The position numbers were made by a program, and so were the translations under genes. 64,000 nucleotides of DNA from Planctomycetaceae bacterium (GTDB lineage Bacteria; Planctomycetota; Planctomycetia; Pirellulales; Pirellulaceae). Under the pieces are notes generated by a model. It worked only from the letters and a program-made list of their open reading frames with translations. It was not told the DNA's origin and searched no databases. Positions 33,739-43,314 of the stretch are shown here, in pieces. Position 1 is the stretch's first letter, and each line of letters starts with the position of its first letter. Where the stretch lies: assembly GCA_020638975.1 (NCBI GenBank), contig JACKHN010000026.1, positions 1 to 64,000 of the forward strand, given 5' to 3'.

Positions 33739-35170
33739 ATGGGTGCGATGGGAACAACGACACACGAGGTTTTGATTGGCTCGCAGTTGACTCGCGAGCA
33801 CGCCGAGGCGATTTTCTCCCAGGGCAAGGAGGCCGTTGTCTTTGCGCTGTTGGAACTGGCCAAGCAACTTGCCGAGGCGCAAGCCAAAGGCAATCCTTTG
33901 ACGACTCCCAGTACGCCTTCGGGCATGGTACCGGTGTACGAAAAGCCGACGGTCAAGGGACGCAGCAAAAAGCGTCCGGGGCGAAGCAGGGTCATCTTGG
34001 CTCGCGGCGAGAAAAGCCACAGCGCATCGATTGGCAGGCGGATCATCGAGCGGACAACTGTCCCCAATGCGGCGGTCGCTTGAAACGCTGTGCGGAAACC
34101 CGTCTTCGCTACACGGAAGACATCCCCGACCTGCAACCGGAAGTCACCGAGCATACGATTCATCGCGACTGGTGTCCGCGCTGCAAGAAGAAGGTCGAGC
34201 CTCCGGTCGTCGACGCCTTGCCAGGTTGCCAACTGGGAAACCGAGTGCTGGTGCTGTCGGCTTGGCTGCACTACGCACTGGGCAACACGCTCTCGCAGAT
34301 TGTGGAAGTCTTCAACTTTCACCTGCAAATGAAGATCAGCGAAGGTGGGCTGATCGATATGTGGGGGCCGGTTGCAAGCGATTCTGTTCGCCTGGTACGA
34401 AGAAATTCAAAGCCAAGCCCTGCATTCGGCTGTCTTGCACGCCGACGAAACCGGTTGGCGAGTCAACGGAAAGACGTACTGGTTGTGGTGTTTCTGCACG
34501 GGCGATTTGACGTATTACATGATCGATCGGTCGCGTGGCTCGCCGGCGCTGACGAAGTTTTTTATCGAAGAGTTTTCCGGTACGTTGGTGAGCGATTTTG
34601 GGGCGCTTACAATGTGGTTGCTTGCGCGCTGCGACAAACGTGTCTGGTGCATCTGCTGCGCGAACTGGAGCACACCGAGAAATACAAATCGCCTGGACAG
34701 AACTGGCCGGCGTTCGCCAAAAAACTGCGGCGTCTTCTGGGCGATGCCATTCGGCTGTGGCGTCAGAAAGGGAATTGCCGGAAGAAACGTACGCCTCGCG
34801 ACGGGAGCGAGTGACTGCACGCTTGCAGTCGCTGATCGACACCGAGTGGGACAACTCGCATGCCAAGCGGCTGATCAAACGCCTGCGACGACATCAAAGC
34901 GACTTGTTCACATTTCTCGATCAAGACAATGTTCCCTTCGAGAACAATCACGCCGAACGATGCGTTCGTCCGGCGGTCATCATTCGCAAGAACAGCTACG
35001 GCAACCGCAGCCAGCGCGGAGCCGACTGCCAAGCGGTGCTGATGAGCGTCTTCCGCACTCTCAAACAACGTGGCCACGACCCCATCCGCACCATCATCAC
35101 CGCACTTGAACAATACTTACTAACTGCACAGCTACCACCCTTACCAACCAAAACCACTTCAGACCACTGA
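33739..35170 (+). mobile_element. IS66-family transposase remnant (at least four frameshifts)
   Basis: Five frame segments join into one IS66 TnpC-like protein. They are a coiled N-terminus (LTREHAEAIFSQGKEAVVFA), a Cys-rich zinc-binding part (NCPQCGGRL and WCPRCKKK), and the catalytic core start (SAVLHADETGWRVNGKTYWL). Two further segments follow: LRQTCLVHLLRELEHTEKYK, and the C-terminal DQDNVPFENNHAERCVRP with IRKNSYGNRSQRGADC. Shifts lie near 33,983, 34,366, 34,600 and 34,775, each close to a run of G or G/A. No accessory IS66 ORFs (TnpA/TnpB) and no clear terminal inverted repeats were found, so the element is incomplete and should not move by itself. Confidence 0.88.
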
Positions 35171-35277
35171 TGTGTTACGAAAAACTGAAAAGCCCTGCGA
35201 TTGAACTGACATTGGGTCGGCCTACAATGCGTTCTCAAGGCATTCGATGTGACTGTATTGAAGAGAAAGTCAGCAAT

Positions 35278-36267
35278 ATGAGTAAGATTCGTTGGGGCGT
35301 GATCAGCACGGCGAAGATCGGTACCGAGAAAGTATTGCCTGCCATGCAGAAGGCCGAGTACTGTGAAGTCGCGGCGATCGCGTCGCGAAATATTGAGTCG
35401 GCCCAGGCGACGGCAAAGCAAATGGGGATTGCCAAGGCGTACGGTTCCTACGAAGAGCTGCTCGCCGATCCCGATATCGACGCCATCTACAACCCACTGC
35501 CGAATCACCTGCATGTGTCCTGGTCTATCAAAGCTTTGGAAGCCGGCAAGCATGTGCTGTGCGAAAAGCCCATTGGATTATCTGCCGAAGAAGGGCAGCA
35601 ACTTGTCGATGCCGGCAAGCGTCATCCGAAGCTCAAACTGATGGAGGCGTTCATGTATCGCCACCATCCTCAGTGGCAGCGCGCTCGGCAGATCGTCCGC
35701 GAAGGAGGCATTGGTCGACTTTGTTCAATTCAGACGGCATTCTCGTACTTTAACAACGATGCGGACAACATTCGCAACAGGGTCGATATCGGCGGCGGTG
35801 GGTTGATGGATATTGGTTGCTATCCAATCTCGCTGTCCCGCTTCATCTTCGAAGCGGAACCAACACGGACCTTTGGCATCACGGAGTGTGATCCGAACTT
35901 TCAGACCGACCGACTGACTTCGGCGATACTCGACTTCGGATTAGGAACTTCGACCTTCACTTGTTCGACGCAGATGGTGCCCTATCAACGCGTGAACATC
36001 TTTGGCGTAACGGGTCGCATTGAAATCGAGATCCCGTTCAACGCTCCGCCTGATCGCCCCTGTAAGCTCTGGCATCAACGCGGCACTGCGATCGAGGAGA
36101 TCACGTTTGAAACGTGCAATCAGTACGGCATTCAAGGCGATTTGTTTTCACAGGCAATCCTGAACGATACGCCAGTCCCAACTCCAATCGAAGACGCCGT
36201 GAGCAACATGCGAGTGATCGAGGCGATCTTCCGAAGTGCTGAATCGGGTGGTTGGGCAACGGTGTAA
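35278..36267 (+). CDS. Gfo/Idh/MocA family NAD(P)-dependent oxidoreductase
   Basis: The 329-residue protein starts at MSKIRWGVISTAKIGTEKVL (a longer open frame upstream is rejected; the ATG is preceded by an AGAGAAAG site). The Rossmann motif is GVISTAKIG, with the nicotinamide-side blocks YNPLPNHLH and AGKHVLCEKPIGLS holding the catalytic Lys of the EKP motif. MEAFMYRHHPQW and GGGGLMDIGCYPI follow, as in the Gfo/Idh/MocA fold. These enzymes oxidise or reduce sugars and polyols, and planctomycetes have many for glycan breakdown; the substrate cannot be told. It begins about 110 bp after the transposase remnant. Confidence 0.9.
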   Translation: MSKIRWGVISTAKIGTEKVLPAMQKAEYCEVAAIASRNIESAQATAKQMGIAKAYGSYEELLADPDIDAIYNPLPNHLHVSWSIKALEAGKHVLCEKPIGLSAEEGQQLVDAGKRHPKLKLMEAFMYRHHPQWQRARQIVREGGIGRLCSIQTAFSYFNNDADNIRNRVDIGGGGLMDIGCYPISLSRFIFEAEPTRTFGITECDPNFQTDRLTSAILDFGLGTSTFTCSTQMVPYQRVNIFGVTGRIEIEIPFNAPPDRPCKLWHQRGTAIEEITFETCNQYGIQGDLFSQAILNDTPVPTPIEDAVSNMRVIEAIFRSAESGGWATV

Positions 36268-36375
36268 GTTCCGAACAGCGATCGTGATGAAGTGAATGAG
36301 CTCCAGAATCATGCAATTTGTTGCAGATTATTGAACGGGCAGACGCATTGAAACATTCCGCAATGGCTGCGACTT

Positions 36376-37863
36376 CTATTGTTGCTTGCCCGTCAAACGT
36401 GCAAGCATGTTGCGGAGTGAAACCATCTGTTTGGTGTGTTTGTCGATACTCGCTAGATTCGTCCACTCGTTCGGATCGGATTGGTGATCGTACAGTTCCT
36501 CGGAACCATCGGCGTAGCGAATATATCGCCAACGCCCGGTTCTCAGCGACGTGTTGCCTTGATCGAACATCGTCAGGACATGCTCACTGTTCGCAGCTTC
36601 CGGTTCTCGCAGTAACGGCACAAGTGAATGGCCATCTAGAACATCGGGCGACGCAATTTCGCACATTTCAATGAGAGTGGGATAGAGATCGATCAGTCCG
36701 ACCGGCTGATCACAGCTAATGTTTTTAACGAACTGCTCCGCCCGATTCTTAGGCGGCACAACAATCAACGGCACTCGAGTCGATCGCTCCCAGCCAGTCC
36801 ATTTTCCCCAATGCTCTTTCTCGCCGAGATGCCAGCCGTGATCGGACCAAAGAACCACGACCGTGTTTTCGGAAGCAGCGGAATTATCGAACGCATCCAG
36901 TAGCCGACCGATCTCGTGATCAACATAAGTGACACAGGCGAGATAGGCTTCGACGGCGGCCCGCCATTGATTGTGTTCGACAACCGTTGCGTGACTGCCA
37001 GCAGTAACCGGCTCGATTGCCCATCTCTTTCCAGAATCGCTCAGGTCATTGAGATCGTTGCTTTTTACCTGCGGCAACACTCCAGGAGCGGACTTGAATC
37101 GCTCAAAGAACCGCGCCGGTGCCCACAACGGAATATGAGGGCGGTAGTAGCCGACACCAAGGAACAAGGGTTTGTTGCTGCCTCGCTCGAGCTGTTCGAT
37201 TGCCCAATCGGTGATCTGCGTATCTCCGAAGTCGGAGTCCGGAACATCGAATGGACCCCAGTCAAAGGATTCACCCGACGCCTTGTTCGGGGCGCGATCG
37301 GAAGGCATCCGGTTCAGCGGGAGAACGACCGTCTTGCCTTGGCCGTCTTTCGTGACATGCCTTGGATTGTGCGAGCCTTTTGTCGGCAGCTCCTTTTTGG
37401 TGTACTCAGCAGCTTCCTTGGACAGCGGACTCCATCGCTGGTCGACAGCAAAATACTCATCGAATATTGCCTTACCGCCATTGTGCAGCAGCTTTCCGGT
37501 GCCCAGAGTTCGATAGCCACTTCGCGCGAACGCTTGCGAAAGCAACAACGCATCAGGCGCCAGCTTGCCAATGCCGGCATTTTCGTTGGACCAAACTCCC
37601 GTCACATTCGGCATCCGACCGCTGAAGACCGCCGCTCGTGACGGGTTGCATGCAGGAGCCGCACAATGAGCATTGGTGAACAACACCCCACGCGACGCCA
37701 GCCGATCGATGTTGGGTGTCAGCGCCTGCGGGTGGCCGTTCATGCAGCCAACCCAATCGTTCAAATCATCAACCGCGATGAAGAGAACATGCGGCTTCGT
37801 CTCCGCGATCCCTTGGGACGAAACTAGCAGGGCGGTGAAGAGGAACCATCTGAGCTTCTTCAT
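36376..37863 (-). CDS. Type I sulfatase, iduronate-2-sulfatase-like
   Basis: The start is placed at MKKLRWFLFTALLVSSQGIA, a good signal peptide, and not at the first ATG 42 codons upstream. The product of 495 residues has HVLFIAVDDLNDWVGCMNG, formylglycine site C72-N-P-S-R, GTGKLLHNGG, LFLGVGYYRPHIPLWAP, VVLWSDHGWHLGEKEHWG and a C-terminal QSDPNEWTNLAS block. It is close in layout to the iduronate-2-sulfatase-like enzyme near 24 kb. It is convergent with the oxidoreductase gene upstream of it on the map. Substrate unknown. Confidence 0.92.
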   Translation of the reverse strand: MKKLRWFLFTALLVSSQGIAETKPHVLFIAVDDLNDWVGCMNGHPQALTPNIDRLASRGVLFTNAHCAAPACNPSRAAVFSGRMPNVTGVWSNENAGIGKLAPDALLLSQAFARSGYRTLGTGKLLHNGGKAIFDEYFAVDQRWSPLSKEAAEYTKKELPTKGSHNPRHVTKDGQGKTVVLPLNRMPSDRAPNKASGESFDWGPFDVPDSDFGDTQITDWAIEQLERGSNKPLFLGVGYYRPHIPLWAPARFFERFKSAPGVLPQVKSNDLNDLSDSGKRWAIEPVTAGSHATVVEHNQWRAAVEAYLACVTYVDHEIGRLLDAFDNSAASENTVVVLWSDHGWHLGEKEHWGKWTGWERSTRVPLIVVPPKNRAEQFVKNISCDQPVGLIDLYPTLIEMCEIASPDVLDGHSLVPLLREPEAANSEHVLTMFDQGNTSLRTGRWRYIRYADGSEELYDHQSDPNEWTNLASIDKHTKQMVSLRNMLARLTGKQQ

Positions 37864-38032
37864 GGTGAGTCTCATGTCAGTCGTGTTGGAAAATTCGACG
37901 GGACAACGGTCCCATCTTAACCCACGAGTTGCCTGCCCTACGGTTGTCGAGCATTTGATTGGTGCCGAATTGGCGCGGATTTTCAACATTTCGAGATGTT
38001 GATACCGAGAAGTGTCGAATTAAGCAACTTTT

Positions 38033-38061
38033 TTGACATATGGGCGGTTCAAGGTTATCTT
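38033..38061 (+). promoter_or_regulatory. Strong sigma70-type promoter candidate for the DUF1598 gene
   Basis: TTGACA (38033-38038), a 17-bp spacer, then TATCTT (38056-38061; 4 of 6 matches to TATAAT). The predicted transcript start is near 38,068, leaving a leader of about 135 bases. The spacing is ideal and no competing gene occupies this strand. Confidence 0.5.
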
Positions 38062-38202
38062 AGACAGATTGCCTTAGTATCTGTGCGCAAAGACTTTAGC
38101 GTTACATAAGCCCGGCCATGTCTCGCGCTCCCAAATGGATGGATCGACGCGAGGCGGATTTGTGACGCGGGGGCTGTAAATACATTGACCAGGAGTTCCA
38201 AC

Positions 38203-39573
38203 ATGTTGTCTCGCCAATCGAAATCACTTCGGATTTGCAACGTTGCCCTCGCGGTGGCTTATCTCGCAAGTTTGTGCAGTCCTGCCATGGCAGGCAACAA
38301 CAACTTCAGAAACAGTTCTGTGGGCGGTGTTTCGATCAACGTCGAAGGTGTTGTCGGCCCGCCGAGTGATGGTGCCCGCAGGCTGTTTCTCGAGCAACTC
38401 CGGAGAGACGTCAAGTCGCCCGACGGTGCATTGAAAGCTCCCGTCGAACTGAGAATGGTCTCGTTGCGAGGCCTCGAAGCTGCTTGCGAGGACGCGATCA
38501 AGAACAATATGGGACAGCTGCCAGACGAAGTGAAGTTCCTGGCCGGGCTTCAACGTATCCAATATGTCTTCGTCTATCCTGAAGAAAACGACATCGTGCT
38601 CGCTGGTCCTGGCGAAGGATGGCGGGTTTCGGACGACGCCACCGTGGTTGGTATCACGACCGGTCGCCCAGTACTGCATCTTGATGATTTCCTCGTCGCT
38701 CTGCGAACCGTTCACGAAGCTCGCCGTGGTGGAATCAGCGTTTCCATCGATCCTACTGCCGAAGGAAACCGCAATTTACAGGAGTTGTTTGACTCGCAGC
38801 GCGGTCGTCCCTTGAATCCAACTCCACAGTTCGAGGCCGCAGTGAAACAAGCTTTCGGTCCACAAATGGTCACGCTAACTGGCGTTCCCGAGACAAGTCA
38901 CTTTGCTCGCGTGTTGGTCGCCGCGGATTATCGAATGAAGCGATTGGCAATGAATCTTGAGAAATCGCCAGTCCGTGGGTTCGGCAGCTATCTCGACATG
39001 ATCAAGACGAGTCGAGTCGCTGGTGATGTTAATCCGCGTTGGTGGATGGCCTGCAACTATGACCCGATGGCCGCCAGCGAAGACAAATTGGCGTGGGAAC
39101 TGCGAGGTCCTGGCGTCAAAGTCATGACAGAGGACGAATTTGTGACCGAAGACGGGACGGTCGCCGCGACGGGACGCACGAGCGCCGCCGCGAAGCGTTG
39201 GGCCGATAACATGACTTCCAAATATGACGAACTGTCGGCTGCTGATCCTGTATTCGGCGAGCTACGCAATCTAATGGACATGTGCGTTGTTGCGGCGTTG
39301 ATCGAAAAGGAACGACTCGGCGAGGTCGCTGGTTGCAGCTTGCCGCTCCTAATTGGTGCGTCATCCGAACTGGGCTTGGAGGAATGGAATGCGGCGAAGA
39401 AAATCTCGCCCGAAGTTAGCTTCCTCCGCACACGTAATGCTTGGATTGTTACCGCGTCTGGCGGTGTTCAAATCGAGTCGTGGCAAGTGGCTAGTCGCAT
39501 GGACATCGATTCGAACGTGAGCCTAGTTCGCAAACGTGCTTTGCCAAACGGCAAGTCGCTGTGGTGGCAATAA
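38203..39573 (+). CDS. DUF1598 family exported protein
   Basis: The 456-residue protein is read from an ATG with AGGAG 7 bp upstream; an in-frame TTG six codons earlier lacks a site. A signal peptide (residues 13-31, ending CSPAMAGNN) leads into the DUF1598 domain, whose marks are SVGGVSINVEGVV, DEVKFLAGLQRIQYVFVYPE, GPGEGWRVSDDATVVGITTG and RWWMACNYDPMAAS. DUF1598 is restricted to planctomycetes as far as I know; its role is unknown. The gene is isolated on its strand, with a good promoter, and meets the SulP gene tail to tail 18 bp away. Confidence 0.87.
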   Translation: MLSRQSKSLRICNVALAVAYLASLCSPAMAGNNNFRNSSVGGVSINVEGVVGPPSDGARRLFLEQLRRDVKSPDGALKAPVELRMVSLRGLEAACEDAIKNNMGQLPDEVKFLAGLQRIQYVFVYPEENDIVLAGPGEGWRVSDDATVVGITTGRPVLHLDDFLVALRTVHEARRGGISVSIDPTAEGNRNLQELFDSQRGRPLNPTPQFEAAVKQAFGPQMVTLTGVPETSHFARVLVAADYRMKRLAMNLEKSPVRGFGSYLDMIKTSRVAGDVNPRWWMACNYDPMAASEDKLAWELRGPGVKVMTEDEFVTEDGTVAATGRTSAAAKRWADNMTSKYDELSAADPVFGELRNLMDMCVVAALIEKERLGEVAGCSLPLLIGASSELGLEEWNAAKKISPEVSFLRTRNAWIVTASGGVQIESWQVASRMDIDSNVSLVRKRALPNGKSLWWQ

Positions 39574-39591
39574 GTTCAACGGCTTTCATCA

Positions 39592-41556
39592 CTAGAACTG
39601 ATCACGTTTGAGAACCTCAACCGTCTCGAGGCACGCGGTGACTCGATGCTCTCGTGATACTCCCTGTAAATAGTCCATGATGCTTTCGGCGACGTCGTAC
39701 GGTACCACGGCTTCCATGCGAATTTGCGAGTTGGACGCCTGACTACCGTCGCCGAGCGTACTGCGACCGGCACCGGAACACGGAATCACCGTGTAGCCCG
39801 ATGCGCCAAGTTCGACGAACTTGTCTGCGAGATCGGACTGAAGCGAATCCGATGCCACGACCGTCACTCGCCGGAGGCGTGTCATGGCACGTTTGCGGGC
39901 GGCGAGCCCATGCTGAGACAACGGTTTGTGTCCTTCCAAGCCAGCGATCTCCAGATGAAGTCCCGCATCCGCGAAGTCTTGTTCCAGGGCGTGCAGGTTC
40001 TCCATCACGCTGTGGTCCACAAGTTTTGTTCCGGACAGATCGACGACGATATTGTTCTTCTGCACCAAACCAAGTCGTTCGATTTGACGCTTGAAAGGAA
40101 TCCAATTGCTAAACACGGCGGATTCACGAGCCGTGATGATGACCGTGTTGTCGTCTGCCGTGCTAACTTCCATATACGGCCAGAACAGCGAGCGAATCGG
40201 AACACCATTGGCGACATGGAGGGCGAATTTAAGCGCGATACCGATTCCGATGCCGATCAACAAATCGGTCGAGAGAACGGCAATGATCGTCCCTGTGAAA
40301 ATGACGAGTTGCTCCACGCCGATCTTGTAGACGTTGATGAATTCCTTGGGTGATGCGAGGCGGAAGCCGGTGTAAACCAGCATTGCTGCCAATGCCGCCA
40401 AGGGGATGCGGTGTATCAATGCGGGTAACAAGGCCACGAACCCGAGTAAAAACACTCCGTGCCACATGTCGGCAAATCGAGTTCGTGCCCCGTTGTCGAT
40501 GTTGGCTTTACTACGCACGATCTCCGAGATCATCGGTAACCCACCGATGCAAGCAACGGCGGTGTTCGCAATGCCCACTGCGACCAAGTCGCGATTCATA
40601 TTCGTCTTGCGTTTCCAGGGGTCAAGCATGTCGATTGCTTTTGCACTGAGCATGGATTCCAAGCTACCGATCAGAGCGAACATCATCACCCACTTCCAGG
40701 CAACCAGCTGACGCAGGCACGAGAAGTCCGGATGAGCCATCGCTTTGACTAAGTTTCCTGGAACGCTGACCAGGAACTGTTCGCCCAGTTTGAATTCATG
40801 ACCAACGAAGGAGTACGTGTGTTCGTGAGACAAGTCAAAGTACATTCCCATTGGCACGGCGACCAGCAACACGACCAACGGACCAGGGACAAGATTCAAG
40901 AACTTGTTCTTCAACTTTGCTTTCAATAGGGGCAGTCCGAACAAGAGGATCAAGCTGACGAAGCCGATGGCGGCAATTTCCGGATTCATGTGTGCGAACT
41001 TCTCGGGCATTTCGCGGAGAATCTCCAGCGGTTCGCCCTTGGCCGATTGGCCGATAGCGACGGGCAACTGCTTGAGCATGATAATCACGCCGATGGCGGC
41101 CAACATGCCATGCACGGCTGACGTGGGAAAGAAGTCGCCGAGGACACCTGCTCGCACTAACCCGAAGATGACTTGTAGGACGCCGGCCGCGACGCCGACT
41201 GCCAAAGCCATTCGATAAGCCTGGAAGTCCGCTGCTGCGTCTTGTCCGCCGGTATATCCAAATTCGGTGACCGCTCCGACGGCGATCACGATCAAGCCCG
41301 CCGCAGGGCCCTTGATTGTTAGTTCCGCATTGCTCATCACCGTGGTGAGTATTGCGCCGACGATCGCCGTGAACACACCAGCAACAGCCGGATAGCCGCT
41401 CGCCAGCGAAATGCCCAAGCACAGCGGCAGTGCGATCAGAAAGACGAGCAGGCCCGAGACGAGGTCATACTTCATGTACTTAACAAAACCGGCGGGATTG
41501 CCGCGAGGAATTTCGGTCTTGTTGACGGCAGTCGTGACTTGGTTGTGGTTTGACAT
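39592..41556 (-). CDS. SulP-family anion transporter with STAS and PII-like (SbtB-type) domains
   Basis: The start is set at MSNHNQVTTAVNKTEIPRGN; a 53-codon upstream extension has no site. About residues 25-455 form the SulP membrane domain (KYDLVSGLLVFLIALPLCLG, ASGYPAVAGVFTAIVG, GPAAGLIVIAVGAVTEFGYT). Residues about 460-555 are a STAS domain (NIVVDLSGTKLVDHSVMENL). The last 95 or so residues form a PII-like domain: VTVVASDSLQSDLADKFVELGA, GYTVIPCSGAGRS, SNSQIRMEAVVPYDVAESIM, CLETVEVLKRDQF. The last set reads like SbtB, which senses adenine nucleotides for bicarbonate uptake. SulP members include the bicarbonate transporter BicA, so transport of HCO3- or sulfate under PII control is a fair guess. 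It is the distal gene of the minus arm of the DAB/Hyf locus. Confidence 0.86.
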   Translation of the reverse strand: MSNHNQVTTAVNKTEIPRGNPAGFVKYMKYDLVSGLLVFLIALPLCLGISLASGYPAVAGVFTAIVGAILTTVMSNAELTIKGPAAGLIVIAVGAVTEFGYTGGQDAAADFQAYRMALAVGVAAGVLQVIFGLVRAGVLGDFFPTSAVHGMLAAIGVIIMLKQLPVAIGQSAKGEPLEILREMPEKFAHMNPEIAAIGFVSLILLFGLPLLKAKLKNKFLNLVPGPLVVLLVAVPMGMYFDLSHEHTYSFVGHEFKLGEQFLVSVPGNLVKAMAHPDFSCLRQLVAWKWVMMFALIGSLESMLSAKAIDMLDPWKRKTNMNRDLVAVGIANTAVACIGGLPMISEIVRSKANIDNGARTRFADMWHGVFLLGFVALLPALIHRIPLAALAAMLVYTGFRLASPKEFINVYKIGVEQLVIFTGTIIAVLSTDLLIGIGIGIALKFALHVANGVPIRSLFWPYMEVSTADDNTVIITARESAVFSNWIPFKRQIERLGLVQKNNIVVDLSGTKLVDHSVMENLHALEQDFADAGLHLEIAGLEGHKPLSQHGLAARKRAMTRLRRVTVVASDSLQSDLADKFVELGASGYTVIPCSGAGRSTLGDGSQASNSQIRMEAVVPYDVAESIMDYLQGVSREHRVTACLETVEVLKRDQF

Positions 41557-41748
41557 ATAGGGGCTCAACTGGTGTGAAGGAGACGCTGATTGGCACTCAA
41601 TTTGAACTACGGCGTCTTGCCAACGATCGGCAATGTCCATTCCTGACAAGGCATTCGGCATCGATTCAACGGCGAGTCGTTGCGTCGTACCACTACAATT
41701 GGTTCGCAATAGCATTGCGAGGATGCTAATGAATCATGTGCCTCGTCC

Positions 41749-43212
41749 TTATCTATTTTTATTTACGTGAGAGTTCGGCAACACCGATACGTGCGGCGAC
41801 TGATGCTCGTTCGAATGGGATGGCGTCACCTGTCGGCGAGCGATCACTTCCGTGGCCGCGTGGTAGCGTGATTGCACGCCTAGCTGCGGAAGCAATCCGC
41901 CTCCAAGTATCAGAACGCTCAACGCTAGAACGGCGATTCTTTCTCGCCAGTGAGCTTGTAGCGAGATTGCTGAACGGTGTTCTTTGCCAGTGAATAGCCG
42001 AAAGTAAACATGAAGTACGCTGATGCCGTTTAATGCACCAGCACAAACAACGAGCATGCCGACGATCGGATAAATACCTACGGCACCTTCAACGAGGAGC
42101 TCCGCTCCCACAAAACCTACGGTGCCCGGAAAACCGATACTGGCGAGTGCCGTTAGCAGAAAGAATGCTGCTAAGGAAGGCATGTGCTGATACAGTCCGT
42201 GGTAATGATCGAGCGACAGTCGCCCCTCGCGCGACTCCAGAGCACGTAGTGTGAGACCAAGACCGGCGAGTGACATACCCACAGATAACCACACGCACAA
42301 TCCGCCGGTGAGGCCGATCGGCGTTGCAATCTCCAACCCAACCAGGACAAGTGAAGAATTGCTGAGGAATAGGTAGCAAAAGAATCTTCGCGCCTCGCGT
42401 TGGACGAGCGCCATCCCAGCAGCGTAGACCGCAGTAATCAGGGACACGAGCGCAATAGTTTGCAGTGCCCAGTCAGGTGCGACAGGCAGCACCAGCCGCA
42501 CGGTCGCATAAGCACCAACCATTGGTGTGACATACAGCAGCGAGGTTGCAAAGCTGGCGTTCTCGAACAGGTCTGTCATCCAGCAGTGAACCGGCACGCA
42601 TCCGCTGCGAATGAGTACAGCGGCGATGAGCATGCCAATGGCCCAGATCGAATGCTCCGATTTCGGGCCTTCCACATCGATCATTGCCCATCCGAGTGCC
42701 AGCAATGCGATGGAAAGTACCGAATGGATGACGAAAATTCGCGTTGATCGACCACGCGATTTGAGTTCCAAGTAAGGCGGTAGTGTCTGTAACGCGAGCA
42801 GTGTGATTAAGCCCCAGTGGCTGCGACAACTGAGCGCCGCCAATAACAGAGACTCAGAAATGAGCGTCAAGACCATCGGAAACCGGCGGACTTTCGTACG
42901 CAAGGTCGAGATAACGATCAACAGATACAGCAGTGATGCGAGCGGGATCAGAGGAGCGCTCAACTCGTCGATCACCACAGCGTCTGGCCCGAATACGCTG
43001 GAGGCCAGATTCCACTGGTCATGCGCTTCAAAAGTCCGCAGACGAGCAAAGTCCAACCACGCCCCTACCGATGCGAGAAAGGTCAACGCACAGACCGTGA
43101 TCGCACGATTCATGCGTTCCTCCAAATCCCGCACTCCAAACACCAGCAGCACGCCAGCCAACGGAAGAAGGATCGCAATCTCCAGCCAGGGCACGAATAG
43201 TTCGGGCATCAT
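41749..43212 (-). CDS. NuoM/HyfD-like proton-conducting membrane subunit
   Basis: The 487-residue antiporter-like subunit has about 13 transmembrane helices. The RSGCVPVHCWMTDLFENASF segment (broken helix 7) has Arg where NuoM has Lys, and has His at the middle. VQREARRFFCYLFLSNSSLV corresponds to the next conserved segment. GAELLVEGAVGIYPIVGML stands near helix 12. The family is the complex I NuoL/M/N group; NuoM-like proteins of this kind are encoded next to DUF2309 genes. It probably adds a second proton channel to the DabB-like subunit upstream (103 bp). The tail (QVTPSHSNEHQSPHVSV) is hydrophilic and unique. Confidence 0.83.
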   Translation of the reverse strand: MMPELFVPWLEIAILLPLAGVLLVFGVRDLEERMNRAITVCALTFLASVGAWLDFARLRTFEAHDQWNLASSVFGPDAVVIDELSAPLIPLASLLYLLIVISTLRTKVRRFPMVLTLISESLLLAALSCRSHWGLITLLALQTLPPYLELKSRGRSTRIFVIHSVLSIALLALGWAMIDVEGPKSEHSIWAIGMLIAAVLIRSGCVPVHCWMTDLFENASFATSLLYVTPMVGAYATVRLVLPVAPDWALQTIALVSLITAVYAAGMALVQREARRFFCYLFLSNSSLVLVGLEIATPIGLTGGLCVWLSVGMSLAGLGLTLRALESREGRLSLDHYHGLYQHMPSLAAFFLLTALASIGFPGTVGFVGAELLVEGAVGIYPIVGMLVVCAGALNGISVLHVYFRLFTGKEHRSAISLQAHWRERIAVLALSVLILGGGLLPQLGVQSRYHAATEVIARRQVTPSHSNEHQSPHVSVLPNSHVNKNR

Positions 43213-43314
43213 TCGTTAAGCTCTTTCGTGATTCTTCAATACGTGATTCGATAGCACAATGTGAAATTCAAGGCGTCGAGGGTCGCGACTTGGGGGCGGC
43301 TCCAATCGTGACGC

